From positions 3,224,001 through 3,288,000 of the forward strand of contig NZ_CP146284.1 in assembly GCF_023744375.2 (NCBI RefSeq): 64,000 nucleotides of DNA. The letters run 5' to 3'. Position numbers and translations under genes: made by a program. Shown here in pieces: positions 42,385-54,055 of the stretch (positions within the stretch are counted from its first letter, which is position 1; every line of letters starts with the position of its first letter). Below the pieces are notes generated by a model, which had not been told where the DNA came from, did not search any database, and worked only from the letters and a program-made list of their open reading frames with translations. This stretch comes from Parabacteroides sp. AD58. Its GTDB lineage: Bacteria; Bacteroidota; Bacteroidia; Bacteroidales; Tannerellaceae.

Positions 42385-44277
42385 ATGAAAAAAGAAATCA
42401 AATTTAGTCTGGTCTTCCGCGATATGTGGCAGTCTGCCGGAAAATATGTTCCGCGTGTTGACCAGCTGACTAAAGTCGCTCCTGCGATCATTGAAATGGG
42501 ATGTTTTGCGCGTGTTGAAACTAATGGTGGTGGTTTTGAACAGGTTAATCTTCTTTTTGGAGAGAACCCAAACCGGGCCGTGCGGGAATGGACAAAGCCT
42601 TTCCATGAAGCAGGAATACAGACACACATGCTTGACCGTGCATTAAACGGTTTACGGATGAGTCCGGTACCAGCCGATGTTCGTCGGTTATTTTATAAGG
42701 TTAAGAAAGCTCAGGGAACCGATATCGCTCGTACGTTCTGTGGTTTGAATGATATTCGGAATATAGAACCTTCTATTCAATATGCAAAGGCGGCTGGTAT
42801 GATTTCCCAGTGCTGTCTGTGCATTACACATTCTCCGATTCATACCGTAGAGTATTACACAAATCTGGCTTATGAACTGATTGAAAAGGGTGCTGATGAA
42901 ATTTGTGTTAAGGATATGGCGGGAATCGGTCGCCCTCATTCGTTAGGACAGATTGTTGCGAATATCAAGGCTAAATATCCGGATATACCTGTTCAATATC
43001 ATAGCCATGCTGGACCAGGATTAAATATGGCCTCTATTCTATCAGTTTGCGAGGCAGGTTGCGACTATATTGATGTAGGTATGGAACCGCTGTCGTGGGG
43101 GACAGGGCATGCCGATCTGCTGGCTGTACAGGCTATGTTGAAAGACGCCGGATTTATTGTGCCGGAAATTAATATGAAGGCGTATATGAAAGTACGCTCG
43201 TTGATTCAAGAGTTTATGGATGATTTCTTAGGTTTATATATTAGCCCGAGAAACCGTTTGATGAATTCGTTGTTGATTGGTCCGGGACTTCCGGGTGGTA
43301 TGATGGGCAGTTTGATGTCTGACTTGGAAAAGAATCTGGAATCTATTAACAAAGGCCGTGCGAAGAGAGGCAAGAAACCGATGACCCAGGAGAAGCTTTT
43401 GCTTAAGCTCTTTGATGAAGTAGCGTATGTATGGCCACGCGTCGGATATCCTCCATTAGTAACTCCATTCAGCCAGTATGTGAAGAATCTGGCGTTGATG
43501 AATGTGATGCAGATGGAAAAAGGAAAAGAACGTTGGAGCATGATAGCAGATGATATCTGGGATATGCTTTTGGGTAAAGCCGGACGTTTGCCGGGTGAAC
43601 TGGCCCCTGAATTAGTGGAAAAGGCACAGACCGAAGGACGTAAGTTCTTTGAGGGTAATCCGCAAGACAATTATCCGGATGCTTTGGACAAATATCGCAA
43701 GCTGATGAATGAGAAGCATTGGGAAGTAGGCGAGGATGAAGAAGAATTGTTTGAATACGCTATGCATCCGTCGCAGTATGAGGCCTACCGTTCAGGAAAG
43801 GCAAAAGTAGAGTTTAAAGTTGATGTAGCCAGACGGAAAGCTGAAAAAGAAAAGGCTGCTGCGCCGAAGACTGAAATTGCTCTGCCAAAAGATCCTCAGG
43901 TGATGACGGTAGATGTTAACGGTCAGGCTTATCGCGTAACGGTCGCTTTTGGTGAATCAGCTGCTGCGGCACCGGTTTCTGCTCATGCAGCTCCGGCTCC
44001 ACAACCTGCTGCGGCACCTGCTCCTGCACCTGCTTCTGCTGGAAGTGGAAAAGAAGTCTTATCTCCATTGGAAGGTAAATTCTTCTTGGTAAAGGGTGCT
44101 TCTGATGCTCCGGTAAAAGTAGGTGACACGGTGAAGAAGGGAGATATCTTATGTTATGTTGAAGCGATGAAGACCTACAATGCTGTTCGTTCGGAATTCG
44201 ATGGTACGGTAACAGCGATTTGCGTGAATGTGGGTGATGCCGTTTCAGAAGATGATGTATTAATGACCATTCAATAA
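42385..44277 (+). CDS. oadA: Biotin-dependent decarboxylase alpha subunit (carboxyltransferase plus biotin carrier)
   Basis: 630 residues from the ATG at 42385 (an in-frame start nine codons earlier overlaps oadG). The carboxyltransferase TIM-barrel domain begins KKEIKFSLVFRDMWQSAGKYVP and includes CITHSPIHTVEYY, DEICVKDMAGIGRP and VQYHSHAGPGLNMAS with metal-binding residues. An Ala/Pro-rich linker (residues about 530-560) precedes the C-terminal biotinyl domain with VEAMKTYN, where the lysine is biotinylated. With the flanking gamma and beta subunits it forms a Na+-exporting decarboxylase. Oxaloacetate is the likely substrate; methylmalonyl-CoA or pyruvate-linked chemistry is not excluded. 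Confidence 0.93.
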   Translation: MKKEIKFSLVFRDMWQSAGKYVPRVDQLTKVAPAIIEMGCFARVETNGGGFEQVNLLFGENPNRAVREWTKPFHEAGIQTHMLDRALNGLRMSPVPADVRRLFYKVKKAQGTDIARTFCGLNDIRNIEPSIQYAKAAGMISQCCLCITHSPIHTVEYYTNLAYELIEKGADEICVKDMAGIGRPHSLGQIVANIKAKYPDIPVQYHSHAGPGLNMASILSVCEAGCDYIDVGMEPLSWGTGHADLLAVQAMLKDAGFIVPEINMKAYMKVRSLIQEFMDDFLGLYISPRNRLMNSLLIGPGLPGGMMGSLMSDLEKNLESINKGRAKRGKKPMTQEKLLLKLFDEVAYVWPRVGYPPLVTPFSQYVKNLALMNVMQMEKGKERWSMIADDIWDMLLGKAGRLPGELAPELVEKAQTEGRKFFEGNPQDNYPDALDKYRKLMNEKHWEVGEDEEELFEYAMHPSQYEAYRSGKAKVEFKVDVARRKAEKEKAAAPKTEIALPKDPQVMTVDVNGQAYRVTVAFGESAAAAPVSAHAAPAPQPAAAPAPAPASAGSGKEVLSPLEGKFFLVKGASDAPVKVGDTVKKGDILCYVEAMKTYNAVRSEFDGTVTAICVNVGDAVSEDDVLMTIQ

Positions 44278-45512
44278 TGAACGAAATATTTCACAACTTA
44301 TATGAAATGACTGCGTTCAGCAATATCATTGCTGAACCGCAGTTCCTGATCATGTATGCCATTGCATTCATCTTGCTTTATCTGGGTATCAAGAAGCAAT
44401 ATGAACCGTTGCTGCTGGTCCCGATTGCTTTCGGTGTCTTGCTGGCCAATTTCCCTGGAGGCGAGATGGGCGTTATTCAGGCAGATGAAAACGGGATGGT
44501 AGAAGTACATGGTGTGATGAAGAATATTTGGGAGATGCCTTTGCATGACATTGCGCATGAACTGGGATTGATGAACTTCATTTATTATATGTTGATCAAG
44601 ACTGGCTTCTTACCTCCTATTATCTTTATGGGTGTTGGAGCATTGACCGACTTTGGTCCGATGTTGCGCAATCTGCGGCTTTCTATCTTCGGAGCGGCAG
44701 CTCAGCTGGGTATCTTCACAGTTTTGCTGGTTGCTATTCTGATGGGATTCACGCCGAAAGAAGCGGCTTCGTTGGGAATTATCGGTGGAGCCGACGGTCC
44801 GACGGCTATCTTTACGACGATTAAGCTGGCTCCTCATTTGTTAGGACCGATTGCTATTGCTGCTTATTCGTATATGGCGCTGGTACCGGTGATCATTCCT
44901 TTGGTGGTTAAACTGTTGTGTACGAAGAAAGAATTAAGTATCAACATGAAGGAGCAGGAGAAGAAGTATCCTTCTACTACTGAAATCAAGAATCTGCGGG
45001 TACTGAAGATTGTTTTCCCGATTGTTGTGACTACTGTGGTTGCCTTGTTCGTGCCGAGTGCCGTTCCTTTGATCGGTATGCTGATGTTTGGTAATTTGGT
45101 GAAAGAAATCGGAACCAATACCTCTCGTTTGTTTGATGCTGCATCCAACAGTATTATGAATGCTGCCACGATCTTCTTGGGATTGTCTGTCGGAGCAACC
45201 ATGACTTCCGAAGCATTCTTGAATCTGACGACGATTGGTATCGTGATTGGTGGTTTCCTGGCATTTGCCCTTTCTATTGCCGGAGGTATTTTCTTCGTCA
45301 AGATATTTAATCTGTTTACGAAGAAGAAGATCAATCCGCTGATTGGAGCTACGGGATTAAGTGCTGTGCCGATGGCAGCGCGTGTGGCCAATGAGATTGC
45401 GTTGAAATACGATCCGAAGAACCATGTGCTTCAATATTGCATGGCAAGTAACATTTCGGGGGTTATCGGTTCGGCTGTGGCTGCCGGTGTCCTGATTTCG
45501 TTTTTGGGATAA
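44277..45512 (+). CDS. oadB: Na+-translocating decarboxylase beta subunit
   Basis: 411-residue integral membrane subunit coupling decarboxylation of carboxybiotin to Na+ export. It is very hydrophobic, with conserved OadB blocks FMGVGALTDFGPMLRN, LGIIGGADGPTAIF (the Na+-binding region with its Asp), and the C-terminal GATGLSAVPMAARV and MASNISGVIGSAVAAG. Its ATG overlaps the oadA stop by one base, so translation is coupled. It is followed by a terminator. Confidence 0.96.
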   Translation: MNEIFHNLYEMTAFSNIIAEPQFLIMYAIAFILLYLGIKKQYEPLLLVPIAFGVLLANFPGGEMGVIQADENGMVEVHGVMKNIWEMPLHDIAHELGLMNFIYYMLIKTGFLPPIIFMGVGALTDFGPMLRNLRLSIFGAAAQLGIFTVLLVAILMGFTPKEAASLGIIGGADGPTAIFTTIKLAPHLLGPIAIAAYSYMALVPVIIPLVVKLLCTKKELSINMKEQEKKYPSTTEIKNLRVLKIVFPIVVTTVVALFVPSAVPLIGMLMFGNLVKEIGTNTSRLFDAASNSIMNAATIFLGLSVGATMTSEAFLNLTTIGIVIGGFLAFALSIAGGIFFVKIFNLFTKKKINPLIGATGLSAVPMAARVANEIALKYDPKNHVLQYCMASNISGVIGSAVAAGVLISFLG

Positions 45513-45537
45513 TCTTGTTTATTTTATAGAAAGAAGT

Positions 45538-45573
45538 AAAGCTGTCGCAAGTTTATTGTGGCAGCTTTTTTTG
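45538..45573 (+). terminator. oad operon terminator
   Basis: AAGCTGTCGCAA pairs with TTGTGGCAGCTT (two G-T wobbles), followed by T7. Confidence 0.88.
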
Positions 45574-45591
45574 TATTTCCTCGGCATGGCA

Positions 45592-45755
45592 GGGCTTCCC
45601 GGAGTTTCGGAAAGTGCTTTTCCGCCGCCGCAGGGCTTCCCGAAGTTTCGGAAAGCGTTTTTCCGTCGGCGCGGAGGTTTCCGAAGTTTCGGAAAGAGCT
45701 TTTCCGCCGGCGCGGGGTTTTCCGAAGTTTCGGAAAGCACTTAAACGTCGGCGGG
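45592..45755. repeat. 41-bp tandem repeat, four copies
   Basis: Units at 45592-45632, 45633-45673, 45674-45714 and 45715-45755, each exactly 41 bp. Each has the palindromic core TTCCGAAGTTTCGGAA (first copy with one change) and a GC-rich half around CCGCCGGCGCG. A decayed fifth half-unit follows (45756-45780). There are no spacers. It lies between the oad terminator and a convergent small gene, in GC-richer DNA than its surroundings. Overlapping reading frames here are repeat artefacts. Confidence 0.95.
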
Positions 45756-45790
45756 AGATTTTCATTGTTTCAAAATAAGCTCATCTTTAC

Positions 45791-46039
45791 TTATGCCCTT
45801 GTTTCATACAGGAAAAGACATAACACGAATAAGGAGAGACCGATGAGAAGAAATGCGGCAATCGTTATTTTTGCCCATTTGTAGGATTTCGCTAATTCAT
45901 ATTCATATAACTCATCGTTTGTATTTTCCCGATTTTTCGCTTTTATCGCATGGTACAGCGAGAATATCCCTAAAATGGGACAAATGATGAACGCCATAAG
46001 CGAAAGCAATAAGTAAGCATCTGTTTTTTTGTGATTCAT
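45791..46039 (-). CDS. Small membrane protein, CD225/dispanin-like
   Basis: 82 residues with two hydrophobic helices (about 9-29 and 57-77) flanking a polar loop. The spacing and residues CPILGIFSLYHAIKAKNR..ELYEYELAKSYKWAKI resemble the CD225/dispanin family of two-helix membrane proteins, whose bacterial role is unknown. The ATG is at 46039. It is convergent with the oad operon, and the 41-bp repeats lie just beyond its stop. Confidence 0.75.
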   Translation of the reverse strand: MNHKKTDAYLLLSLMAFIICPILGIFSLYHAIKAKNRENTNDELYEYELAKSYKWAKITIAAFLLIGLSLFVLCLFLYETRA

Positions 46040-46130
46040 GTGACTAAGGACTATATATGTTTATGAGTTGCAAGTAATCAATTTTTTGTTTCAAGATAAT
46101 ATTGAGCTTTGTAAAAGATGTTAAGATTAA

Positions 46131-46170
46131 ACAAAAAGGCTGCACTGTAAATTTCATTACGGCGCAGCCT
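46131..46170 (-). terminator. Fumarase gene terminator
   Basis: On the minus strand GGCTGCGCCGTAA pairs with TTACAGTGCAGCC (one mismatch, one wobble), then a T5 run. Confidence 0.85.
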
Positions 46171-46192
46171 CAAAAAGTATGGGAAAGATCAA

Positions 46193-47839
46193 TTATTTCA
46201 TCTTGCAATCCGAACAACGAGACTGGATTTGTTTGAAGAAGTCATTTCCCTTGTTATCAACCAAGATAAATGCAGGGAAGTCTTCTACTTCAATCTTCCA
46301 GATTGCTTCCATACCCAATTCCGGATATTCTACACATTCGATACTCTTGATATTGTTCTGAGCCAGGATAGCAGCCGGTCCACCGATAGATCCCAGATAG
46401 AAACCGCCGTGTTTCTGGCAAGCGTCGGTTACTTGCTGGCTACGATTACCTTTTGCCAACATGATCATTGAACCACCGTGGCTTTGGAACAAGTCAACAT
46501 ACGGGTCCATACGTCCTGCTGTTGTCGGGCCCATTGAACCACAAGCCATACCAGTCGGAGTTTTTGCCGGACCAGCATAATAAATCGGATGATCTTTGAT
46601 GTATTGAGGTAATTCTTCACCACGATCCAGACGTTCTTTCAGTTTTGCGTGAGCGATATCACGACCTACGATGATTGTACCGTTCAAAGAAAGACGAGTA
46701 GCTACCGGATATTTGTCCAACTCAGCTAAAATCTCGTTCATCGGACGGTTCAGGTCGATCTTCACTGCATTACCTTCGCCAGCCTGACGCAAAGCTTCCG
46801 GAATCAATTCTCCTGGATTAGAATCCAGTTTCTCAATCCAGATACCATCTTTATTGATCTTACATTTGATGTTACGGTCGGCAGAACAAGAAACACCCAA
46901 ACCTACCGGACAAGAAGCTCCGTGACGAGGCAAACGAATGATACGAACATCGTGTGCATAATATTTACCACCGAACTGAGCACCCAAACCGATCTTGTGT
47001 GCTTCTTCCAGGACTTTCTTTTCCAATTCTACATCGCGGAAAGCACGGCCATGTTCATTTCCTGTAGTTGGCAATGCATCGTAATAACGAGTAGAAGCCA
47101 ATTTAACCGTCAACAAGTTCTTTTCTGCAGAAGTACCACCAATAACGAATGCGATGTGATACGGAGGACAAGCAGCAGTACCCAAAGTCTTCATCTTGTT
47201 AACCAAGAACGGAACCAGCGTTTCCGGATTCAGGATGGCCTTAGTTTCCTGATATAGATAAGTCTTGTTGGCTGAACCACCACCTTTTGTTACACATAAG
47301 AATTTGTATTCCATACCTTCAGTAGCTTCCAAGTCGATTTGAGCCGGTAAGTTACATTTGGTATTCACTTCTTCATACATACTTAACGGAGCGTTCTGTG
47401 AATAGCGCAGATTCTCTTCTGTGTAAGTCTTATATACACCTTCAGAAAGAGCTTCTTCATCACAATAACCAGTCCAGACCTGTTGTCCTTTTTCACCATG
47501 GATAATAGCTGTACCCGTATCTTGGCAGAAAGGTAAAACTCCTTTGGCAGCTACTTCAGCATTCCGCAGGAATGTCAGTGCAACATATTTATCGTTTTCG
47601 CTTGCTTCCGGGTCATTCAGAATCTTTGCCACCTGTTCATTGTGTGAACGGCGAAGCATGAATGAAACATCACGGAAAGCAGCATTGGCCATAGCGGTCA
47701 AACCTTCTTTAGCAATTTTCAGAATAGGTTTACCTTCAAATTCTGAAACTGATACATAATCTTTTGTAAGCAAATAATACTCTGTAGTATCCGGTCCCAG
47801 CGGGAACATCGGTTGATACTTGAATGGAGGTGTTGCCAT
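46193..47839 (-). CDS. fum: Fumarate hydratase, class I (iron-sulfur)
   Basis: 548 residues, the length of the long single-chain FumA/FumB type with a [4Fe-4S] cluster; it interconverts fumarate and malate. Cluster cysteines are in [21 protein letters not shown] and DACQKHGG regions. [13 protein letters not shown] and [27 protein letters not shown] are family signatures, and the C-terminal swivel-domain [15 protein letters not shown] follows. In anaerobic Bacteroidales it works in the reductive fumarate branch that makes succinate and propionate, which fits the nearby oad pump. Confidence 0.95.
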   Translation of the reverse strand: MATPPFKYQPMFPLGPDTTEYYLLTKDYVSVSEFEGKPILKIAKEGLTAMANAAFRDVSFMLRRSHNEQVAKILNDPEASENDKYVALTFLRNAEVAAKGVLPFCQDTGTAIIHGEKGQQVWTGYCDEEALSEGVYKTYTEENLRYSQNAPLSMYEEVNTKCNLPAQIDLEATEGMEYKFLCVTKGGGSANKTYLYQETKAILNPETLVPFLVNKMKTLGTAACPPYHIAFVIGGTSAEKNLLTVKLASTRYYDALPTTGNEHGRAFRDVELEKKVLEEAHKIGLGAQFGGKYYAHDVRIIRLPRHGASCPVGLGVSCSADRNIKCKINKDGIWIEKLDSNPGELIPEALRQAGEGNAVKIDLNRPMNEILAELDKYPVATRLSLNGTIIVGRDIAHAKLKERLDRGEELPQYIKDHPIYYAGPAKTPTGMACGSMGPTTAGRMDPYVDLFQSHGGSMIMLAKGNRSQQVTDACQKHGGFYLGSIGGPAAILAQNNIKSIECVEYPELGMEAIWKIEVEDFPAFILVDNKGNDFFKQIQSRCSDCKMK

Positions 47840-47887
47840 AATATCTTACGTTTAATTTAATATTGGTTGTCTTTATCAATAGACGGA

Positions 47888-47895
47888 CAAACTTA
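47888..47895 (-). promoter_or_regulatory. Possible fumarase promoter -7 box
   Basis: Minus-strand TAAGTTTG about 48 bp before the ATG. The -33 box is not clear. Confidence 0.4.
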
Positions 47896-48101
47896 CTCAA
47901 AATTCATGAGAATCTATCATCTGAATCCACAAAATTCCCGAAATTTATCGAACCTTTTATTGAAGCCGCATGAAATGCCTGAGAAGACGATTAGTAATTT
48001 TTAAGTAAATAATTAGTGAAATCTATGGATATAAAAAATTATTTAGTTTAATTTGTATTTGATATGGAATTGTAGTTACCCCTACTTAAATACAGGAAAG
48101 T

Positions 48102-49943
48102 ATGAAGGACGAGCTTGAAACTAATTTGGCAGGTGAAGAAGCTGCTAAATTAAATGAAACGAACACACCGGCAGAAGTACCGGAAGTAACAGCCGAAGCT
48201 GCCGCTGTTGAATCTGATAATGCAGAAGAAAATGCTGCAGGTAAATTAACAAAAGATGAAATCCTGAATCGACTACAAACCTTGGTTGATGCTCCAGTTG
48301 AGACAGTCAGAGGTGAAGTAGAATCGCTTAAACAGGCTTATTATAAGATCCGTCGAAATGAAGTAGACGAATTGAAGAAGGCGTTTATCGAACAAGGCGG
48401 TGATGAAAAGGATTTTTCATCACCCGAAGATACAAAGGAAAATTACCTGAAAGAACTTCTTAGCTCATATAAAGAGAAGAAGGCTGCATATCTGGCAGAA
48501 GAAGAAAAAATAAAAGCTGAGAATTATGCGGTCAAGTTACAACTGATCGAACAGTTGAAGATGCTTTGTGAAAGCCAGGATGATTTTAACAAGTTATATA
48601 ATGAATTTAAGGATATCCAGCAGAAATGGAAAGAAATTAAGCTGGTTCCTGAAGAACACGCAAATGAACTTTGGAAAGAATATCAGACTTACTCTGAAGC
48701 TTTTTATGATCTGATCAAGATTAACAATCAGTTCCGCGATTATGACTTCAAGAAGAATCTGGAGTTAAAAACAGCTCTTTGTGAGGCTGTTGAGAAACTT
48801 CAGGACGAAAAAGATATTATTTCGGCTTTTCATCAATTACAGAAACTGCATCAGCAGTGGCGGGAAATCGGTCCGGTTGCCAAAGATTTGCGTGAAGAGC
48901 TTTGGAGTCGCTTTAAGGCTGCTTCTACGGTGATTAATAAACGTCACCAGCAGCATTTTGAAAACCTGAAAGCAAAGGAACAGGAAAATTTAGAAGCGAA
49001 GACTGCTATCTGCGAACAGATCGAAGGTATTGATTATGCAGTTCTGAAAACATTCAAAGACTGGGATGAGAAGAATAATGAAGTCTTGGCTTTACAGCAG
49101 AAGTGGCGTACGATCGGTTTTACTCCGAAGAAACACAATACAAAGATATTTGAGCGTTTCCGCGCAGCTTGCGATGTGTTCTTCACGAAGAAGACGGAAT
49201 TCTACAAGGCTATAAAGGCTGAAATGGAAAAGAATCTGGAGAAGAAACGTGCTTTATGTGAAAAGGCCGAAGCTTTGAAAGATAGCACGGATTGGAAAGG
49301 TACGACTGAAAAACTGATTGCTTTGCAGAAAGAATGGAAGACAATCGGTCAGGTAACACGTCGTCATTCAGATTCAATCTGGAAACGCTTTATTACTGCC
49401 TGCGATTATTTCTTCGACAACAAGAATAAGAATGTTTCTTCACAAAAGAGCGAAGAACAGGCTAATCTGGAAGCGAAGAAAGCGTTGATCGAAAAGGTTA
49501 AGACGATGGACGAATCTCTTGAAACGGAAGAAGCGATCAGTACATTGAAAGAATGGATTGCTGAATGGAATGAGATTGGTCATGTTCCGTTTAAGGAAAA
49601 AGATAAGGTGTACAAAGCTTTCCATGAAGCTGTCGACGCACAGTTTGATCGTCTGAAAGTAGATCAACGTGATCGTCGGATGAAATCTTATCGAAATAAT
49701 GTCAGTGAAATGGCAGGTAAAGGGAAAGGTAAACTCTATTCTGAAAGAGATCGTCTGATGCGTACTTATGAACGGATGAAGAATGATTTACAGACGTATG
49801 AAAACAACATCGGTTTCTTAAGTATTTCTTCCAAGGGCGGTAGTGGTCTGGTAAAAGAAATGGAACGCAAGATCGAGAAGTTGAAAGCTGAAATGGAATT
49901 GACCGTGAAGAAAATTGAAGCTATCGACGAAAATCTGGAATAA
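48102..49943 (+). CDS. DUF349 repeat protein
   Basis: 613-residue, highly charged, helical cytosolic protein. An acidic Ala-rich N-terminus (about 45 residues) is followed by five DUF349 units about 77 residues apart, each marked by a W-x-x-I-x motif: WKEIKLVPEEH (near 175), WREIGPVAKDL (252), WRTIGFTPKKH (335), WKTIGQVTRRH (412) and WNEIGHVPFKE (489). A final coiled coil ends the protein (LVKEMERKIEKLKAEMELTVKKI). Function is unknown. It has its own terminator. Confidence 0.92.
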   Translation: MKDELETNLAGEEAAKLNETNTPAEVPEVTAEAAAVESDNAEENAAGKLTKDEILNRLQTLVDAPVETVRGEVESLKQAYYKIRRNEVDELKKAFIEQGGDEKDFSSPEDTKENYLKELLSSYKEKKAAYLAEEEKIKAENYAVKLQLIEQLKMLCESQDDFNKLYNEFKDIQQKWKEIKLVPEEHANELWKEYQTYSEAFYDLIKINNQFRDYDFKKNLELKTALCEAVEKLQDEKDIISAFHQLQKLHQQWREIGPVAKDLREELWSRFKAASTVINKRHQQHFENLKAKEQENLEAKTAICEQIEGIDYAVLKTFKDWDEKNNEVLALQQKWRTIGFTPKKHNTKIFERFRAACDVFFTKKTEFYKAIKAEMEKNLEKKRALCEKAEALKDSTDWKGTTEKLIALQKEWKTIGQVTRRHSDSIWKRFITACDYFFDNKNKNVSSQKSEEQANLEAKKALIEKVKTMDESLETEEAISTLKEWIAEWNEIGHVPFKEKDKVYKAFHEAVDAQFDRLKVDQRDRRMKSYRNNVSEMAGKGKGKLYSERDRLMRTYERMKNDLQTYENNIGFLSISSKGGSGLVKEMERKIEKLKAEMELTVKKIEAIDENLE

Positions 49944-49967
49944 AATCAGTTGATCATAAAATCCGAT

Positions 49968-50020
49968 AAAGGCACAAAGTTAGGAAAGCGTCAGATACGC
50001 TTTGAGCTTTGTGCCTTTTT
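49968..50020 (+). terminator. DUF349 gene terminator (two nested stems)
   Basis: AAGGCACAAAG pairs with CTTTGTGCCTT (outer stem) around an inner AAGCGT/ACGCTT stem, then T5. Confidence 0.9.
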
Positions 50021-50035
50021 GAGTTTATTATAAAT

Positions 50036-52466
<2,431 letters not shown>

Positions 52467-52489
52467 ATAAAGTAATGGGATATAAAATA

Positions 52490-52527
52490 AATAAGTCCTT
52501 TCGGTTTGTATCGGAAGGACTTATTTG
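52490..52527. terminator. Esterase gene terminator
   Basis: AAATAAGTCCTTTCG (52490-52504) pairs with CGGAAGGACTTATTT (52513-52527), one wobble; it also serves the convergent gene. Confidence 0.85.
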
Positions 52528-52567
52528 TATAGGATATATATTGGAAATATATGAAATTCTGAATGGA

Positions 52568-53209
52568 TCAGTCTTTTCTGAAGAAATATCCTAAAGAAAA
52601 CGTTACGTTGTTCTGGAAAATGTTGGATTCGCCATCCCGCTTGACGGCACGACGGTCTAATGTGCCGGTCACGCAGTTGATAGCAAAGAAGAAGCGACTG
52701 TATTCAACGCTCATTCCCACATTGACTCCTAAGTCAAATGATTTCAGATTAGGCTCTTTCTTGCTACCAAAGTCAATACTCGTAGAAGGAGAAGCTCCGT
52801 GTGTACGCATTTTTCCGAAGAGGGAAAAATCTAAAGTTGGTCCGGCAAAGACGGAAAGCCGTATATCTGTAAGACGAAACGTATAGGCTAAATTCAAGGG
52901 AACCTGAATGGAATAATATGAATATTTGTTGTGCGTCTCTGTTACCAGCGGATTATTATAATGTGAATAATAGGAGCCGCCTTGATTGACAAAGCCTATT
53001 TCCGGCCGGAATGACAATCCTTTATATAAATGTACATCCATTAGTCCGGCTACACTCCAGCCAAAACGTCCACCAGCCATGTATTCGTCTTGTACTCGTT
53101 GTATGAGGGAAGAATAGGCTCCACCGGCACGAACGCCAAAATCAACTTGGGCGTACGTCGGCACTATCGACAAAATCATCAAGGCTATTATGTAATAGTA
53201 TCGTTTCAT
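52568..53209 (-). CDS. Outer-membrane beta-barrel protein (PorT/OmpW-like fold)
   Basis: 213 residues from the ATG at 53209, which opens a signal peptide (MKRYYYIIALMILSIVPTYAQ); a longer frame would start upstream of the promoter. The mature protein is made of alternating amphipathic strands (VDFGVRAGGAYSSL, LSFRPEIGFVNQGG, YYSIQVPLNLAYTF, DIRLSVFAGPTLDF, FDLGVNVGMSVEY, VTFSLGYFF) ending in an aromatic F-F-x-x-x end, as in the outer-membrane beta-barrel_2 family. Function is unknown, presumably a small porin or receptor-like barrel. Confidence 0.88.
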   Translation of the reverse strand: MKRYYYIIALMILSIVPTYAQVDFGVRAGGAYSSLIQRVQDEYMAGGRFGWSVAGLMDVHLYKGLSFRPEIGFVNQGGSYYSHYNNPLVTETHNKYSYYSIQVPLNLAYTFRLTDIRLSVFAGPTLDFSLFGKMRTHGASPSTSIDFGSKKEPNLKSFDLGVNVGMSVEYSRFFFAINCVTGTLDRRAVKRDGESNIFQNNVTFSLGYFFRKD

Positions 53210-53235
53210 AGATATTTTATCTTTTGTTCTTGAGG

Positions 53236-53243
53236 CAAAGATA
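53236..53243 (-). promoter_or_regulatory. -7 box for the barrel gene
   Basis: Minus-strand TATCTTTG, 26 bp before the ATG at 53209, which decides the start. Confidence 0.65.
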
Positions 53244-53346
53244 AAAATTCTATGTATATGAAGGGGCATGTTTCACCACCTTTTTCAAGTAAATGCCTTT
53301 GTGCTGTTGTGGAATACCTGAAAAAGAAAATGGACGGAAAATAAAT

Positions 53347-53386
53347 TCCGCATTTGCCAGCACCATTTCGGATCGACAAATGCGGA
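53347..53386 (-). terminator. Terminator of the CBM9-like/LysE operon
   Basis: TCCGCATTTG (53347-53356) pairs with CAAATGCGGA (53377-53386); a T-rich tail follows on the minus strand. Confidence 0.75.
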
Positions 53387-53400
53387 GTATATGGAAGCTG

Positions 53401-54042
53401 TTAGAAGTAAATTTCACCGAAGAATTGTGGACAATGGAAGTCCGGCTGAGGCAAGTCTATCGGATTCCAACTGGCGAAATGAGGATATTCAGTATCATCA
53501 GCACATTTGTAGAAGTTACCGAGAATCTTTTCGGGCATGGCATTTGAATCGAGTCCCATCAATGTCAGAGGAATGGCAACCAGTAGTTCCCATTCGTAGA
53601 TACCTGTCTTTTCCTTAAACGGACGTCTTTCCAGGGTTGTATATCGTTTGATAGATTCATATTCTTGAGGTGTTAAAGAGGATTTTTCCGTACGGGAAAG
53701 TCTTCGTGCTGCATCACAGGTTCCGATACAGTTAAACTCGAAGTTCATATACGTACTATCGTTTACACGTTTCATGAAGAACTCCACACAACTGTCACGA
53801 TGTACATTTGAATTATCAATATCGAAGCTGGCTTTTAAAGAGTGACCTTTAACAAAATATCGGATATACATATATTTGTCTGAACGGGCAATGTCAAACA
53901 CGGCGATTGGTTTGTATCCGTATTCTTTCCAATTGATTTCATTGATATAGTCTCGGTACGCTTTGCTTTCCATAAAGAATCCGATGGAAGATAGGTCAAG
54001 CGAGTCAAGTCCAGCTAAATAAGGTACTTTAAGTCTTTTCAT
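53401..54042 (-). CDS. CBM9-like (DOMON-type) carbohydrate-binding domain protein
   Basis: 213 residues from the ATG at 54042; the upstream hydrophobic extension overlaps the LysE gene and is out of place. Single-domain protein of the family-9 carbohydrate-binding-like type: FDIARSDKYMYIRYFVKG, VHRDSCVEFFM, YEWELLVAIPLTLMGL and NFYKCADDTEYPHFASWNPIDLPQPDFHCPQFFGEI are the expected blocks. No signal peptide is evident, so it is probably cytosolic. It lies 13 bp after the LysE gene in the same direction. Role unknown. Confidence 0.82.
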   Translation of the reverse strand: MKRLKVPYLAGLDSLDLSSIGFFMESKAYRDYINEINWKEYGYKPIAVFDIARSDKYMYIRYFVKGHSLKASFDIDNSNVHRDSCVEFFMKRVNDSTYMNFEFNCIGTCDAARRLSRTEKSSLTPQEYESIKRYTTLERRPFKEKTGIYEWELLVAIPLTLMGLDSNAMPEKILGNFYKCADDTEYPHFASWNPIDLPQPDFHCPQFFGEIYF

Positions 54043-54055
54043 CTTAAGTTCATTT

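Noticed and set aside
45592..45755. CRISPR-like array
   Set aside because: The units are directly contiguous with no unique spacers and no cas genes nearby.
45519..45884. Several reading frames of 60-108 codons on both strands across the 41-bp repeats
   Set aside because: They exist only because the repeat is GC-rich and stop-poor; 41 is not a multiple of 3, so the frame shifts in every unit, and no start context or family resemblance was found.
46193..47839. L(+)-tartrate dehydratase instead of fumarase
   Set aside because: The single-chain length and complete set of motifs fit class I fumarase; tartrate dehydratase is usually two chains. Activity on other dicarboxylates is not excluded.
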